A DNA stretch of 64,000 nt from contig WJMA01000015.1 of NCBI GenBank assembly GCA_014728175.1, positions 96,673 to 160,672 on the forward strand. The letters run 5' to 3'. The notes beneath the pieces were generated by a model that did no database searches, was not told where the DNA came from, and saw only the letters and a list, made by a program, of their open reading frames with translations. The DNA comes from Candidatus Fermentibacterota bacterium. Lineage in GTDB: Bacteria > Fermentibacterota > Fermentibacteria > Fermentibacterales > JCC-6. The translations under genes were made by a program, and so were the position numbers. This document shows, in pieces, positions 17,664-26,247 of the stretch (positions within the stretch are counted from its first letter, which is position 1; each line of letters opens with the position of its first letter).

Positions 17664-18023
17664 CTCCTCCCGAGACTTATACATTGATCGACGCCGACGA
17701 TCCCCAGAGCCGAGAGACCCTCTCTGAGTACATCTCACGGGCTCCCTTCTCACTGGAAAGGATGACCTTCGCGAAAGGCTCGGATACGGTGCTTTTCAGG
17801 GGTGAGCATTTTCATCTAGGGCTTGGCCGGAACTTCGAGGTCACAGACCCCCTGGAATGGATAGCCCGGATCACCTCGCACATTCCGCGGAAGGGAGCAA
17901 AGCAGGTCATCTACTACGGAGCGTACAGCCAGGCCTCCCCCACAGCCACCCGAGCTGGTCTGCGAGCCGGACGCCGACTACGTTCCCTGGCAGGATGATG
18001 TCCCGGAGATAGAGATTGGATGA
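17664..18023 (+). pseudogene. IS91-like transposase remnant, copy A
   Basis: Decayed transposase. In one frame residues read ISRAPFSLERMTF, then EWIARITSHIPRKG and QVIYYGAYSQAS, the conserved C-terminal part of the IS91/IS801 HUH transposase that normally contains RYYGxYSN. Around 17940-17951 the frame breaks and jumps to the extreme C-terminus, ELVCEPDADYVPWQDDVPE, ending in a double TGA at 18021. The zinc-binding KWARLI-type region expected between these parts is gone, and the N-terminal half with the catalytic tyrosines is absent. This is therefore a deletion derivative and not mobile by itself. Confidence 0.72.
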
Positions 18024-18140
18024 TGAATATCCATGGCCGGGCTGCATGCTTCTGTGGAAGACGGTTCGTCCGAAACGGAACTGTCTGGTTTGTTGACCGG
18101 TTAGGCCCGATTGGATATCCTCATCTGGGCTGAGAATGCC
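17951..18140 (+). repeat. IS-end direct repeat, copy A
   Basis: About 190 bases nearly identical to 19744-19932 in the same orientation. It starts CGAGCTGGTCTGCGAGCC (coding for the transposase C-terminus) and ends in CATCTGGGCTGAGAAT. After the stop codon both copies share the noncoding GGGCTGCATGCTTCTGTGG and CCTCATCTGGGCTGAGAAT. The left boundary is followed upstream by different sequence in the two copies. Confidence 0.9.
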
Positions 18141-18184
18141 TCCAGACAGCGCAGAGGAAGCTGGAGATGCTGGATCGATCGAGC

Positions 18185-18584
18185 ACCTGAAATCTATTTT
18201 GACAGCGGTCGTAATCCTTACCCATTCATTGGATATAACCTCGGTGGCATGACTTCAGTCCGCGAACTTGCAGTGATGCTGGAGAAGTGCGAGTTTCTGC
18301 TAACCACCGATAACGGTATTGCACACCTCGCAGCAGCAGTTGGCACACCGATTGTCGGGGTCTTCGGACCGGTTCTGCCGCAGTTTCGTTTGAACGATGA
18401 AAGATATGTGGGAGTGACTGCAGCAGCTGATAGTTCTTGCGTAGGCTGCTGTCACAAATCAGACTGGAATAGCGTTCCTCCAAGAGAATGTCCTATTGGT
18501 TCACACGAATGTATGCGGAAGATCACCCCCAGTGCCATAATTGCTGCATGTGAAGGGCTAATTAGAGAAAAGAAGAATTCGTGA
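18185..18584 (+). pseudogene. GT9 (heptosyltransferase-like) glycosyltransferase, 3' fragment
   Basis: Only the C-terminal nucleotide-sugar-binding half remains. It has the GT9 signature TTDNGIAHLAAAVGTP followed by GVFGPVLPQFR, with NLGGMTSVRELAVML just before, and ends with a Cys-rich tail (CVGCC, CPIGSHECM). Family members transfer heptose or related sugars to lipopolysaccharide at the inner membrane. The N-terminal acceptor domain is missing because the IS end (copy A) lies directly upstream. The frame is open, with no start codon or ribosome binding site of its own. AT-rich codon use matches the next two genes. Confidence 0.8.
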
Positions 18585-18591
18585 AGGTAGG

Positions 18592-19338
18592 ATGAAAGAC
18601 ACAACAGATTTCTATGAAGAGTATTGGAGACAAAGGGAACGTGAAGGAAGACTCCACATATTGGATGGTATGTGGACCCATGATAGGATTACCATCGCTG
18701 TCCGAATGATTCAGCAAACACTGCCAGAAACACGGGACATAAGCGTGTTAGACATCGGCTGCGGCGAAGGTGCTTTGGGGGAAGTGCTTAAGGCAAGTTG
18801 GGGAAATAAGTTGGAGCTGGTAGGTGTAGACATTTCCAGCACCGCGCTGAGACATGCGCGCAACCACTACGATGACACAATATGCGTGAACGTAGAGTCA
18901 CAAGAACTCTCACATATCTTCAAGAACAGGCATTTTGAGTATGTCGTTTGCCTGGAAACCCTGGAGCACCTCTTTGAGCCCGCCAAGCTGCTTCAGCAAT
19001 TCGCTGTGTTGCTGAAGCCGGAGGGTTATCTGATTGCATCTTTCCCCAACATCGCCTGGTGGAGGTATAGGCTTGATCTGCTGCAAGGGAAGTTCCCACA
19101 GGGATACGTTCTGTCCCATCCAAACGAACATATTCAGAACTTCACCCTGGGGTCATTCTACGAACTTCTGAAAGGAAATGGGTTTGAACCGGTTATGCTA
19201 AACGGCAAGTTTGCCCTGCCGTGGATTTTCAGGCCGCAGAGGTTCTTTGTGCAAATTCTCAGACGATTTCCGAGTCTTTTCGGTTATCAGCTTGTCGTGT
19301 TGGCGAAAGCCAGCCAGAACATCGAGGGTAATCCGTGA
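18592..19338 (+). CDS. Class I SAM-dependent methyltransferase
   Basis: Complete 248-residue Rossmann methyltransferase: motif I VLDIGCGEGALGE at residues 52-64, the ribose-binding acid D80 in LVGVDIS, motif-IV region FEYVVCLETLEHL, and GYLIASFPNIAWW, which resembles methyltransferases acting on glycans or on lipid-linked sugars. Lying between two glycosyltransferase fragments, it probably belonged to an O-antigen or other polysaccharide cluster (inference). The ATG starts seven bases after the GT9 stop, and the stop overlaps the GT4 start (GTGA). Low-GC codon use unlike the genome around it. Confidence 0.88.
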   Translation: MKDTTDFYEEYWRQREREGRLHILDGMWTHDRITIAVRMIQQTLPETRDISVLDIGCGEGALGEVLKASWGNKLELVGVDISSTALRHARNHYDDTICVNVESQELSHIFKNRHFEYVVCLETLEHLFEPAKLLQQFAVLLKPEGYLIASFPNIAWWRYRLDLLQGKFPQGYVLSHPNEHIQNFTLGSFYELLKGNGFEPVMLNGKFALPWIFRPQRFFVQILRRFPSLFGYQLVVLAKASQNIEGNP

Positions 19339-19743
19339 GAATCGCATTCATTGTCAGTAGTTTTCCCGCCATCTCTGAGACTTTCATTCTCAACCAGATC
19401 ACCTGTCTAGTGGATATGGGTCACGAAGTGGACATCTTTGCGGCAGCGAAAGGAGACAACCCCAAGGTTCATTCAGATGTTGAGAAGTACGACCTTCTGT
19501 CACGGACATCGTATTACGGGTTGCTAGGCAACAAGATGTGGCGAGTTTTGAAGACAGTCTGGCTCCTTATCTCGAAAGGGAAACCATATCCCTTGGTCAT
19601 AATCAGGTCATTGGACTTCTTTAAGTATGGGAAAAGATCACTAAGTCTCAGGTTGTTCTATAAAGCAATACCGTTCTTGGGCAAAGAACCGTATGACATA
19701 GTCCACTGTCATTTTGGACCCAATGGCAACGTCGGCGCACTAT
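19335..19743 (+). pseudogene. GT4 glycosyltransferase, 5' fragment cut by IS end
   Basis: The N-terminal domain of a GT-B glycosyltransferase of the WcaL/colanic-acid type: it opens RIAFIVSSFPAISETFI, and the last genuine residues are VHCHFGPNGNVGA. After about 136 codons the sequence runs straight into the IS-end repeat (copy B), and the frame ends in a chimeric tail shortly after. The donor-binding C-terminal domain is absent, so the product should be inactive. GTG start overlapping the methyltransferase stop. Confidence 0.85.
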
Positions 19744-19932
19744 CGAGCTGGTCTGCGAGCCCGATGCCGATTACGTTCCCTGGCAGGATGACGTTCCGGA
19801 GATAGAACTCGGAAAATGAATCTCCATGGCGGGGCTGCATGCTTCTGTGGAAGACGGTTCACCTGAAACGGGACTGTCTGGTTCATTGACGGGTTAAGGC
19901 CGCTTGGGCATCCTCATCTGGGCTGAGAATAC
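19744..19932 (+). repeat. IS-end direct repeat, copy B
   Basis: Second copy of the 190-base element end. It encodes ELVCEPDADYVPWQDDVPE and stops at 19817-19819, followed by the same noncoding tail as copy A. The few differences between the copies are mostly synonymous third positions in the coding part, which suggests two once-functional, slightly diverged elements and not a recent duplication. Confidence 0.9.
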
Positions 19933-20224
19933 CACTCCAAAGAGTGCAGATAGGACCGGAGAAGCCGGTCCGGATAAAGCCGGAAATCCAGTTTCCTATT
20001 GGCCAGTGGATGTCGGTGGGGCCGGGCCCGTACTCGCTTCTCACAACGATGTTCTTGCCCCTGAAGCTGATCGGCCCCCCGTAGCTGCCGGGGCCGACGA
20101 GAACGGTGTCGCCGTCCTCTACCGCTGCGATGGCCTCCTGGATGGTGGGGTAGTCACCGGGAACGTGAAGGGTTGCCGCAAGGCAAATCGAAGCGATGGA
20201 CAGCATGAGGGCGACCCGGATCAT
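19933..20224 (-). pseudogene. Secreted beta-helix protein, N-terminal fragment
   Basis: An ATG behind GAGAGG begins a signal peptide (IRVALMLSIASICLA) and then the first rung of a right-handed parallel beta-helix protein: HVPGDYPTIQEAIAA, EDGDTVLVGPGSY, GKNIVVRSEYGP. Such proteins normally run to several hundred residues and carry a C-terminal sorting domain. Here the frame enters the IS-end repeat after roughly 95 residues and soon stops, so the gene has lost most of its length. It points towards the island, so the insertion removed its 3' part. Confidence 0.75.
19953..19971. repeat. Small inverted repeat beyond IS copy B
   Basis: GGACCGG and CCGGTCC around the loop AGAAG, about 20 bases past the shared IS end; a CACTC/GAGTG pair lies just before it. 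Hairpins near the ends are a feature of IS91-type elements, but copy A has a different arrangement (CTCCAG/CTGGAG) here, so the true element boundary is unclear. Confidence 0.4.
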
Positions 20225-20373
20225 GGCATGCGCACCTCTCTTTGTTCCGTGTAGTCAAGCTACGCACCCCGGGCCGAAGGGTCAAGCTGTGAGGGCATTT
20301 GCCGAAGTCGGATGATAAGCATACATTGGTGTCGTGTGTTAGACCGATGAAGGAAGCAGGAAGGGGCAATACC

Positions 20374-23304
20374 ATGCGAGTCTACCGCGAGAGGGTTCTT
20401 CTGGTCGTCGCTGTCGTTCTGTCTTTCGCTCGGATCTGTTGGAGCGACAACTACTACGGCAGGCACGGCCACAACTACATCTACCTGGAGAATGTGGGCG
20501 AGGACGAGTACGACACCCGCGAGTACATGCCGGTCGTATGGGATGTACGCAACGCCTTCTTCCAGCTGAGGGACTACTACTGCAGCTACGGCTGGGACGA
20601 CGACTCCCAGAGGGATTACGAGAACACCTACGAAGCGCTGGACAGTCTCCTCCAAGAGGGGGAATCGTACGGCATCAGCTTCGCCAACTGCCGCTCGGAG
20701 CTCCGGATCATGTCCGATACCGAGCTGGAGAGTGGGCCGGAAGAAGGCCAGTACTTCGTCGAGGTGGCAAAGCTCGCCCGCGAGGCTTCGCTTCATCTGA
20801 TCGCGGGCGGGTTCGAAACCGACCTCTCGTCAGCTACCCACAACGACCTGGTTGTCGACTACCTCTCGGAGTATGCCGACTATGGAAGCTGGTTTCCCGG
20901 CGAAGGGGATTTCCTCGGGGTCTTCGGTTTCGACGAGCCTGATGCCAGGTACGAAGGACCGAGCTGGGAGAACTGCGAGTACAACTATGAGTGGTACAAG
21001 CTGGTGGACGTCTACGCAGATGACAGCCGGCAATGCATTTCCGAAGATATCCTACCTTTCGGGACATTCCTGGTAAGATGGAAGACGAAGGATGAGGATT
21101 CTCTCTATTACAGGGAAACCATCCCTCTGTTCTGCGAAGAGTTGGAGGCGCCCATACTGGTCAAGTACCCCCGCAGATTCCGCAGGATCGACGACTACCG
21201 GGATTTCCCCGACCAGATCCAATTCGAAGAGATTATCGGATTCACGGATCTGCTTCCATCCGGTTCGGTCGACTACGGGGCGTACGCCTCGCATGATGAG
21301 CTGTTCGCCGTCGACGACGAGGGTACGCTTCGCATCTACTCGTTCGTCAACGCGAAATCCCAGACCGATACGATGGAAGTAGTCCGGGTGGACAGCCTGG
21401 AACTCCCGCCGGCACTCGGCACGAACCCGGTTTGGGCCGCCAGCGACTTCCGCGCGATTGACATAGGTGACAGATCGTCCGCTGCCAATCTGCTCAACGG
21501 AGCGGTTGCCCTCTTCAATCCTGCCGACCCGTCCGTCAACCTAGTAGCGTTCCACGACGGCTCCGAGATAGCCTATCGAACCATAGAGGGCTTGGCGTCC
21601 AACGCCATCGCAACGGATGTCTGCTGCGTTGGTGAGTGTAACTACCCCATCCACCATGATTCGCCGCAGGACCGCAGAGGAGGGCTGATAGGCCACGGGG
21701 AGCTTCGGATACTGGTCTGCTTAGAGCTGTTCGAGGGTACTCCCCCGCACAAGGTACACAGGGCAATTGTATTCGAATGGAACGGAAGCAGCTTCGCCAA
21801 CGTGACAGGCAGCCAAAAGGGGATAGAGCTGGACGTGGAACCGGACGGCGCCGCGTGGGGCATCTTCTGGCCCAACCACAACTACTGGAGTATCAGCGAC
21901 GGTGTAGAACAGAGCGGCTTCCTTGTCTACAACACCGGCACAGGTGCCTATCAGGCGGTGTACGAAACCGAAGACGACCCGGAATTGTGGACCGCGTCCG
22001 ATACCCGGCAGGACGACATCTTCGAAGCGGGCGAGGAGCTGTTCGTTGCCAGGCGCAGCAATCGCTTCCCCTGCTTCACCGCCGGAATGGACTACGTCTG
22101 TCGCCTTATCCCTGGCCAAAGCGTGGGCGGTTACGACGCAGTCCTCGACTTCCGAACCGGCTTCGGGCGCGACCAGGACGAGGCCCTCAGGGCCTTTCAG
22201 AGCGCCCCCTTCGATCTTCCCGGGCAATACACCTTCTCCAACGTGAACGACGCCTGCTGCTACAGGCCCCTCAGGTACGGGAGGGACGACCATCTCCTCG
22301 TCTCGATCGACAATGGTGTTGCGTCCTACATCTACCGGAGCGATGATCCGATCGACTTTAGAGCCGCCGAGGTGGGCGGGGAGCTAGAGATCGAGTTACT
22401 CACATCTGACAAGCTCGAGGTCGAGGCAACCGATGCGCCATTGCTCGCCACAGGCAGAGTGTACGGCGTCAGAAGGCCTGTAAGGTCGTTATTAGCTGAC
22501 AACTCTGACACCGGGCATCCGGATCGGGTGTCTCTTCTGCGTGCGGATATAGACGTCCAGGGCACAGGAGACCTCTTCCAGGATTACGACGACGCTCTGG
22601 ATACGATGTTCGTCTACGGGATAGATGGAACCGACAGGAGCAACTGCCTGCTCCCCAACGTGCGGTGCGCCGGCAGGGCGCAGGACGGCCAGCTGTCGTA
22701 CTACGCCTCGCAGGATACGTTGCTGTACCTGATGGCCTGCCCTGTCGTTCACGGTGCCCGGGGGCTGCATCTTCGTGCGCTGGACTTCGCCCTGATGTGT
22801 GGCAACGGAGGCCCCCCATACCCGGCGAACCTCTACCGCTGTCCTCCGCTTCTTCTCAACTGGGGTCCGGGTGTGGACAAGGATAACGTGGACATGCTGT
22901 CCCGTGCGTACGGCGTTCTGCGTATGCTCACGGGCGAGGGCACGAGCAACCCCGACTTCCTGTCGGCTCTGATAGACGAGAACTGGGAGATACTGGATTG
23001 GGATCACGCCCAGAACGCTACCTGGGAGAGTGGGTTCCAGCCCGACCCCGACAACGACTGGCTCAACTTCGTGGCTCTGGAGCATTCGGTCTCCGAGGAG
23101 GTACTTGTGATAATCGTCAACGATGGTCCGGCGAAGGTGGAGGATGCGTACATCGTCTTTCCGGGCAAATGGGCCGAATCGTACGACAAGCACCACATCG
23201 GCGGCTTCGAGGAGAACATGCTGCGGGACAAGCCGACACTCTGTCTGTTCTACGATTTCGTACCCGCGTACTCCGCCAGCCTGTACTGGCTGGAGCGGAA
23301 GTAG
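20374..23304 (+). CDS. Large secreted protein of unknown function
   Basis: 976 residues. The ATG at 20374 follows AGGAAGGGG at good spacing and gives a signal peptide (RVLLVVAVVLSFARICWS) cleaved before Asp-Asn; in-frame starts up to 75 bases upstream would bury it. The N-terminal third looks like an alpha/beta barrel: a strand ending in FGFDEPDAR resembles the acid-containing motif of glycoside-hydrolase-like barrels. The middle is rich in beta structure, Asp and Cys, and the last ~80 residues (VLVIIVNDGPAKVED) look like a beta-sandwich. No C-terminal sorting domain is seen. I do not recognise a named family; a glycan-active role is only a guess. Confidence 0.75.
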   Translation: MRVYRERVLLVVAVVLSFARICWSDNYYGRHGHNYIYLENVGEDEYDTREYMPVVWDVRNAFFQLRDYYCSYGWDDDSQRDYENTYEALDSLLQEGESYGISFANCRSELRIMSDTELESGPEEGQYFVEVAKLAREASLHLIAGGFETDLSSATHNDLVVDYLSEYADYGSWFPGEGDFLGVFGFDEPDARYEGPSWENCEYNYEWYKLVDVYADDSRQCISEDILPFGTFLVRWKTKDEDSLYYRETIPLFCEELEAPILVKYPRRFRRIDDYRDFPDQIQFEEIIGFTDLLPSGSVDYGAYASHDELFAVDDEGTLRIYSFVNAKSQTDTMEVVRVDSLELPPALGTNPVWAASDFRAIDIGDRSSAANLLNGAVALFNPADPSVNLVAFHDGSEIAYRTIEGLASNAIATDVCCVGECNYPIHHDSPQDRRGGLIGHGELRILVCLELFEGTPPHKVHRAIVFEWNGSSFANVTGSQKGIELDVEPDGAAWGIFWPNHNYWSISDGVEQSGFLVYNTGTGAYQAVYETEDDPELWTASDTRQDDIFEAGEELFVARRSNRFPCFTAGMDYVCRLIPGQSVGGYDAVLDFRTGFGRDQDEALRAFQSAPFDLPGQYTFSNVNDACCYRPLRYGRDDHLLVSIDNGVASYIYRSDDPIDFRAAEVGGELEIELLTSDKLEVEATDAPLLATGRVYGVRRPVRSLLADNSDTGHPDRVSLLRADIDVQGTGDLFQDYDDALDTMFVYGIDGTDRSNCLLPNVRCAGRAQDGQLSYYASQDTLLYLMACPVVHGARGLHLRALDFALMCGNGGPPYPANLYRCPPLLLNWGPGVDKDNVDMLSRAYGVLRMLTGEGTSNPDFLSALIDENWEILDWDHAQNATWESGFQPDPDNDWLNFVALEHSVSEEVLVIIVNDGPAKVEDAYIVFPGKWAESYDKHHIGGFEENMLRDKPTLCLFYDFVPAYSASLYWLERK

Positions 23305-23447
23305 GGGCGCTTCGGTCCTGGTGGGGCACTAGCCACGACTTTAATATTGGAAGGTAGGTGTTGGGGCGGAACTCTGGATTAACGGCACGCGATCCTGAGG
23401 TGGGCCTTGAATGTAGATCTCGGCAAGGCGGGTTGGAGGAACCCGGA

Positions 23448-24704
23448 ATGCTGACCTTCCTTCCGTCATGGTCCCTGAGACAAGTGTTCCTCAGATGCGC
23501 ATTACCCCTGGCCATTGGAGTCCAGGTAGCGGGGGTGATATGCATCGAGCCCATTAATATGGATAGCCATGAGTACATTGCTCTTGCCCGCGGCCTTTGC
23601 GAGCATCAGGAGTACTCGGCACCACGGGGGCTGAGCGGGGTAGACAGTTTCACCGGCGAGTCTCCGACCCGTCTGCGACAGCCCGGATACCCGGTTTTCC
23701 TGGCGTTTTTCTATTGGGTCTTGGGTCAGAAGGTGCTCGTCGTTCAGATCGCCCAGATGGTACTCAACTGCCTTGCCCTCTGGTTCATGCTGACGGCGGC
23801 GGACTGTCTGCTGGATGGCAAGCTGATGCCGTGGGCTGCCGTGTTTGCCGTGCTTTATTTTCCTTGGCTGATCCTCTCGAGCATGATCCTGGCCGAATCC
23901 CTGTTCATCGTTCTTCTTTGGTCGGCCGTCCTTGCGATGGCCAAGTCTGTTGTGCTCGATGGAAAGAGGTGCTACTTATTCTCTGGGATTCTCATGGGCG
24001 CCGCGGTGATGGTGAAGCCGATAGGCTTGCCGGTTCTGCTGCTCTCGGCTGTCCCGATAGCAGTGGTTTTGGGACTGAGAGAGGGGCTGAGATCCTGGTC
24101 GCTGGTCGTAACGGGTTGTCTGATATGCGTCGTTCCATGGGCCATCCGGAACTACGCCGCTCTAGGTGAGATAACCGTTCTCCCGAGCACCTCGGGCTAT
24201 AACCTATGGGTTGCCGCAAGACCGCTCGGAGCCGAGTGGTGGGACTCATCGGAAGAGTTCACGTGGGCAACGGAGGACTGGAAGCGCTACTACATAGACC
24301 GACGTGCTTCTGAACGCTTCAGAGAGCTCGCCATTGCCAGACTCGAAGTGGACGGTGCATTCGTAGTAGCAGGCAGGGCATTGCTCCGGACCTTCTCAGC
24401 GTGGTTGAGGTTCCCGGGCACAGGTAACCGTGTTGGCTGGAACCCAAGCTACGTTTCGTTGACCGCCGTCCAGTTGGCCATGGTCGTGCTGGCGATTCTC
24501 GGGATCATTCGGCTGAGAAACAGAAGATCGCTGTTTCTCTTGCTCCCGGTTGTGGCCCTTACAGCCTGTCTTCCGGTATCCAAGGGTCTCACCAGATACC
24601 TGTTGCCCGGCATGCCCGGGGTTGCTCTGTTGTCCGGACATGGCCTGTTGAGCATGCTGAGGTTGGACGTCAGAAGAGGTGAGGGTGTTGGCAATAAGCC
24701 GTAG
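23448..24704 (+). CDS. GT-C (GT39/ArnT-like) membrane glycosyltransferase
   Basis: 418-residue polytopic protein with about ten hydrophobic segments. The first periplasmic loop carries the acidic pair expected of lipid-phospho-sugar-dependent GT-C enzymes (NMDSHEYIALARGL) and RQPGYPVFLAFFY, typical of dolichyl-phosphate-mannose-mannosyltransferase relatives. Later MAESLF and AVMVKPIGLPVLLL also fit. It probably transfers a sugar from undecaprenyl phosphate to an envelope acceptor. The start at 23448 has GGAGG eight bases upstream; an earlier in-frame codon at 23358 adds a charged leader that would be unusual. It lies 143 bases after the large secreted protein gene. Confidence 0.8.
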   Translation: MLTFLPSWSLRQVFLRCALPLAIGVQVAGVICIEPINMDSHEYIALARGLCEHQEYSAPRGLSGVDSFTGESPTRLRQPGYPVFLAFFYWVLGQKVLVVQIAQMVLNCLALWFMLTAADCLLDGKLMPWAAVFAVLYFPWLILSSMILAESLFIVLLWSAVLAMAKSVVLDGKRCYLFSGILMGAAVMVKPIGLPVLLLSAVPIAVVLGLREGLRSWSLVVTGCLICVVPWAIRNYAALGEITVLPSTSGYNLWVAARPLGAEWWDSSEEFTWATEDWKRYYIDRRASERFRELAIARLEVDGAFVVAGRALLRTFSAWLRFPGTGNRVGWNPSYVSLTAVQLAMVVLAILGIIRLRNRRSLFLLLPVVALTACLPVSKGLTRYLLPGMPGVALLSGHGLLSMLRLDVRRGEGVGNKP

Positions 24705-24822
24705 CCTTGGTCGCCCCAACTGCGAACTGTTAGTCATCTTACGGCCCGCTTTTCTTGCTTCGGCAGCTAGACACCCGGTTCTGGAGCTGGGTCAAGGGCG
24801 AGAAATGCCCGCTCCCTGATAA

Positions 24823-24842
24823 TTCACTGCCAAGGCAGTGAA
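24823..24842. repeat. Perfect inverted repeat in an intergenic gap
   Basis: TTCACTGCC-AA-GGCAGTGAA, nine perfect pairs, in the 267-base gap between convergent genes. It lacks a T tract, so it could be a factor-assisted terminator or a dimeric-protein site. The rest of this gap holds nothing I can name. Confidence 0.45.
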
Positions 24843-24971
24843 AATACCGGTTTCGAACGCCACCAACGGTCGAACGGGCCCTTTGAGAGACAATCTTACT
24901 ACCGGAGCAGTAAAAAAGGGCGTTACGAACCTGGCCCCGATCGCCGGAACACCCTTACGGAATGGGGGCCT

Positions 24972-26138
24972 CTAGAACTCCACCCCCGCCAGGGTCTCCA
25001 TCGCGTCTTCCAGCTCGTCGTCGGACAGGCAGCCGAAGCTGACCCTGAGATGCCCCTCGCCGGTGGGGCCGAAGGCGCTGCCGGGTATGGCGGCTATGCC
25101 GTAGCGCTCCAGCAGGTCGAGGCAGGCGTCCAGTGAGTACAGGCCGGTGTTGGCCTTGGCCAGGGTGAAGAAGCCGCCCTCGGCCGCTCTCCAGTCCAGA
25201 CCGGGGCTCTGGTCCATCGCCTCTCTGCAGGCGTGAAGCCTCTTCAGCACCCCCTGTACCATCCCGTCGATCCACTGCTGCTCCCTCAAGGCTTCCTCGA
25301 GCAGGTGCTGGGCGGGAGTGGGAGGGCATATCACCACAGAGTCCTGCACCTTGAGCGCCTGCTCCATCAGGGCGTTCGGGCCGAACAGGTAGCCCAGGCG
25401 CCAACCGGCCATGCCCAGGCTCTTGGAGAAGCTGCCGAAGACCATCACGTGAGGGTCGCCGTTTGGCTTTGCGGGAGCGTAGTTGGCCCCCTCGAAGTTG
25501 AAACGCTCGTAGGTCTCGTCTATTATCAGGAACGTGCCGCTGTCTCTGGTGGCCTCGCACAGCCAGCTCAGCTCGGGCTCGGATAGGGCCGATCCGGTCG
25601 GGTTGCCCGGATTGACCAGCACCAAGGCGCTTACCCGGTCCAGGTTCCGTTCGATCGCGCTCTTCGGGAAGGCCCAGCGATCGTTCTGGGTTTCCATCGG
25701 AACCGAAACCAATTCCATGCCGCTGAACAGGATGGCGAAGACGTGGTCGAAGTAGTAGGGCTCTATGACCATAACCCTGTCGCCTACCTCGGTGCAGGCC
25801 AGCAGAGCGCCCAGGAAGGCCTGGCTAGCCCCGCAGGTGAGGTGGAGCTGGCCCTCCCAGTCCAGATCTATGCCCCTTCTCTGCCTGAGGTCGTCGGCCA
25901 CCGCACGTCTGGAGCTGCTCAGGCCGGGGTCGGGGCCGTACCCGTGCAGCTCTGTGTCGTACAGCTTTTCGGAGAGGTTCCGAATGGCCTTCTCGGGAGG
26001 GGCGTACCAGGGAACCGCCTGGGCCATGGAGAAGACCCTTCGGCCCTCCGACCGCATCTTCCTCACCTTGGCCATGATGTGGGCTATGGGAGGGAGGTCT
26101 ATCTTTTTCATTCTGTCGGAAGGTTCGAAGCTTCGCAT
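24972..26138 (-). CDS. Class I/II pyridoxal-phosphate aminotransferase
   Basis: 388-residue fold-type I aminotransferase. The PLP lysine lies in GSFSKSLGMAGWRLGY, with NPGNPTGS and IIDETYERF giving the cofactor-binding Asn and Asp, and the C-terminal Arg in GHLRVSFG. It belongs to the aspartate/aromatic-like group, but substrate choice cannot be read from the sequence. It stands alone, divergent from the GT4 gene with about 110 bases between starts; it is not part of the operon that holds the DapL-like aminotransferase. Confidence 0.9.
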   Translation of the reverse strand: MRSFEPSDRMKKIDLPPIAHIMAKVRKMRSEGRRVFSMAQAVPWYAPPEKAIRNLSEKLYDTELHGYGPDPGLSSSRRAVADDLRQRRGIDLDWEGQLHLTCGASQAFLGALLACTEVGDRVMVIEPYYFDHVFAILFSGMELVSVPMETQNDRWAFPKSAIERNLDRVSALVLVNPGNPTGSALSEPELSWLCEATRDSGTFLIIDETYERFNFEGANYAPAKPNGDPHVMVFGSFSKSLGMAGWRLGYLFGPNALMEQALKVQDSVVICPPTPAQHLLEEALREQQWIDGMVQGVLKRLHACREAMDQSPGLDWRAAEGGFFTLAKANTGLYSLDACLDLLERYGIAAIPGSAFGPTGEGHLRVSFGCLSDDELEDAMETLAGVEF

Positions 26139-26247
26139 TTCAGTGGCCCCGATTCGTTCTTATGTTTGTCTTCGTGCGGTTCGATCCGGCGAATGACTAT
26201 TGCACCGCGTACGCACCCGACGTCAAGCTGAGGGGTTTCCGGGGCCG

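Larger units (their letters stand above)
18141..19743. mobile_element. AT-rich polysaccharide-gene segment between IS ends
   Basis: Stretch of clearly lower GC content and different codon use than both flanks. It holds the 3' part of a GT9 glycosyltransferase gene, a complete methyltransferase gene and the 5' part of a GT4 gene, all on the plus strand and tightly spaced as in one operon. It is bounded on each side by a copy of the same IS end. The simplest reading is horizontally acquired DNA captured with, or rearranged by, the IS91-like element. Confidence 0.75.
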
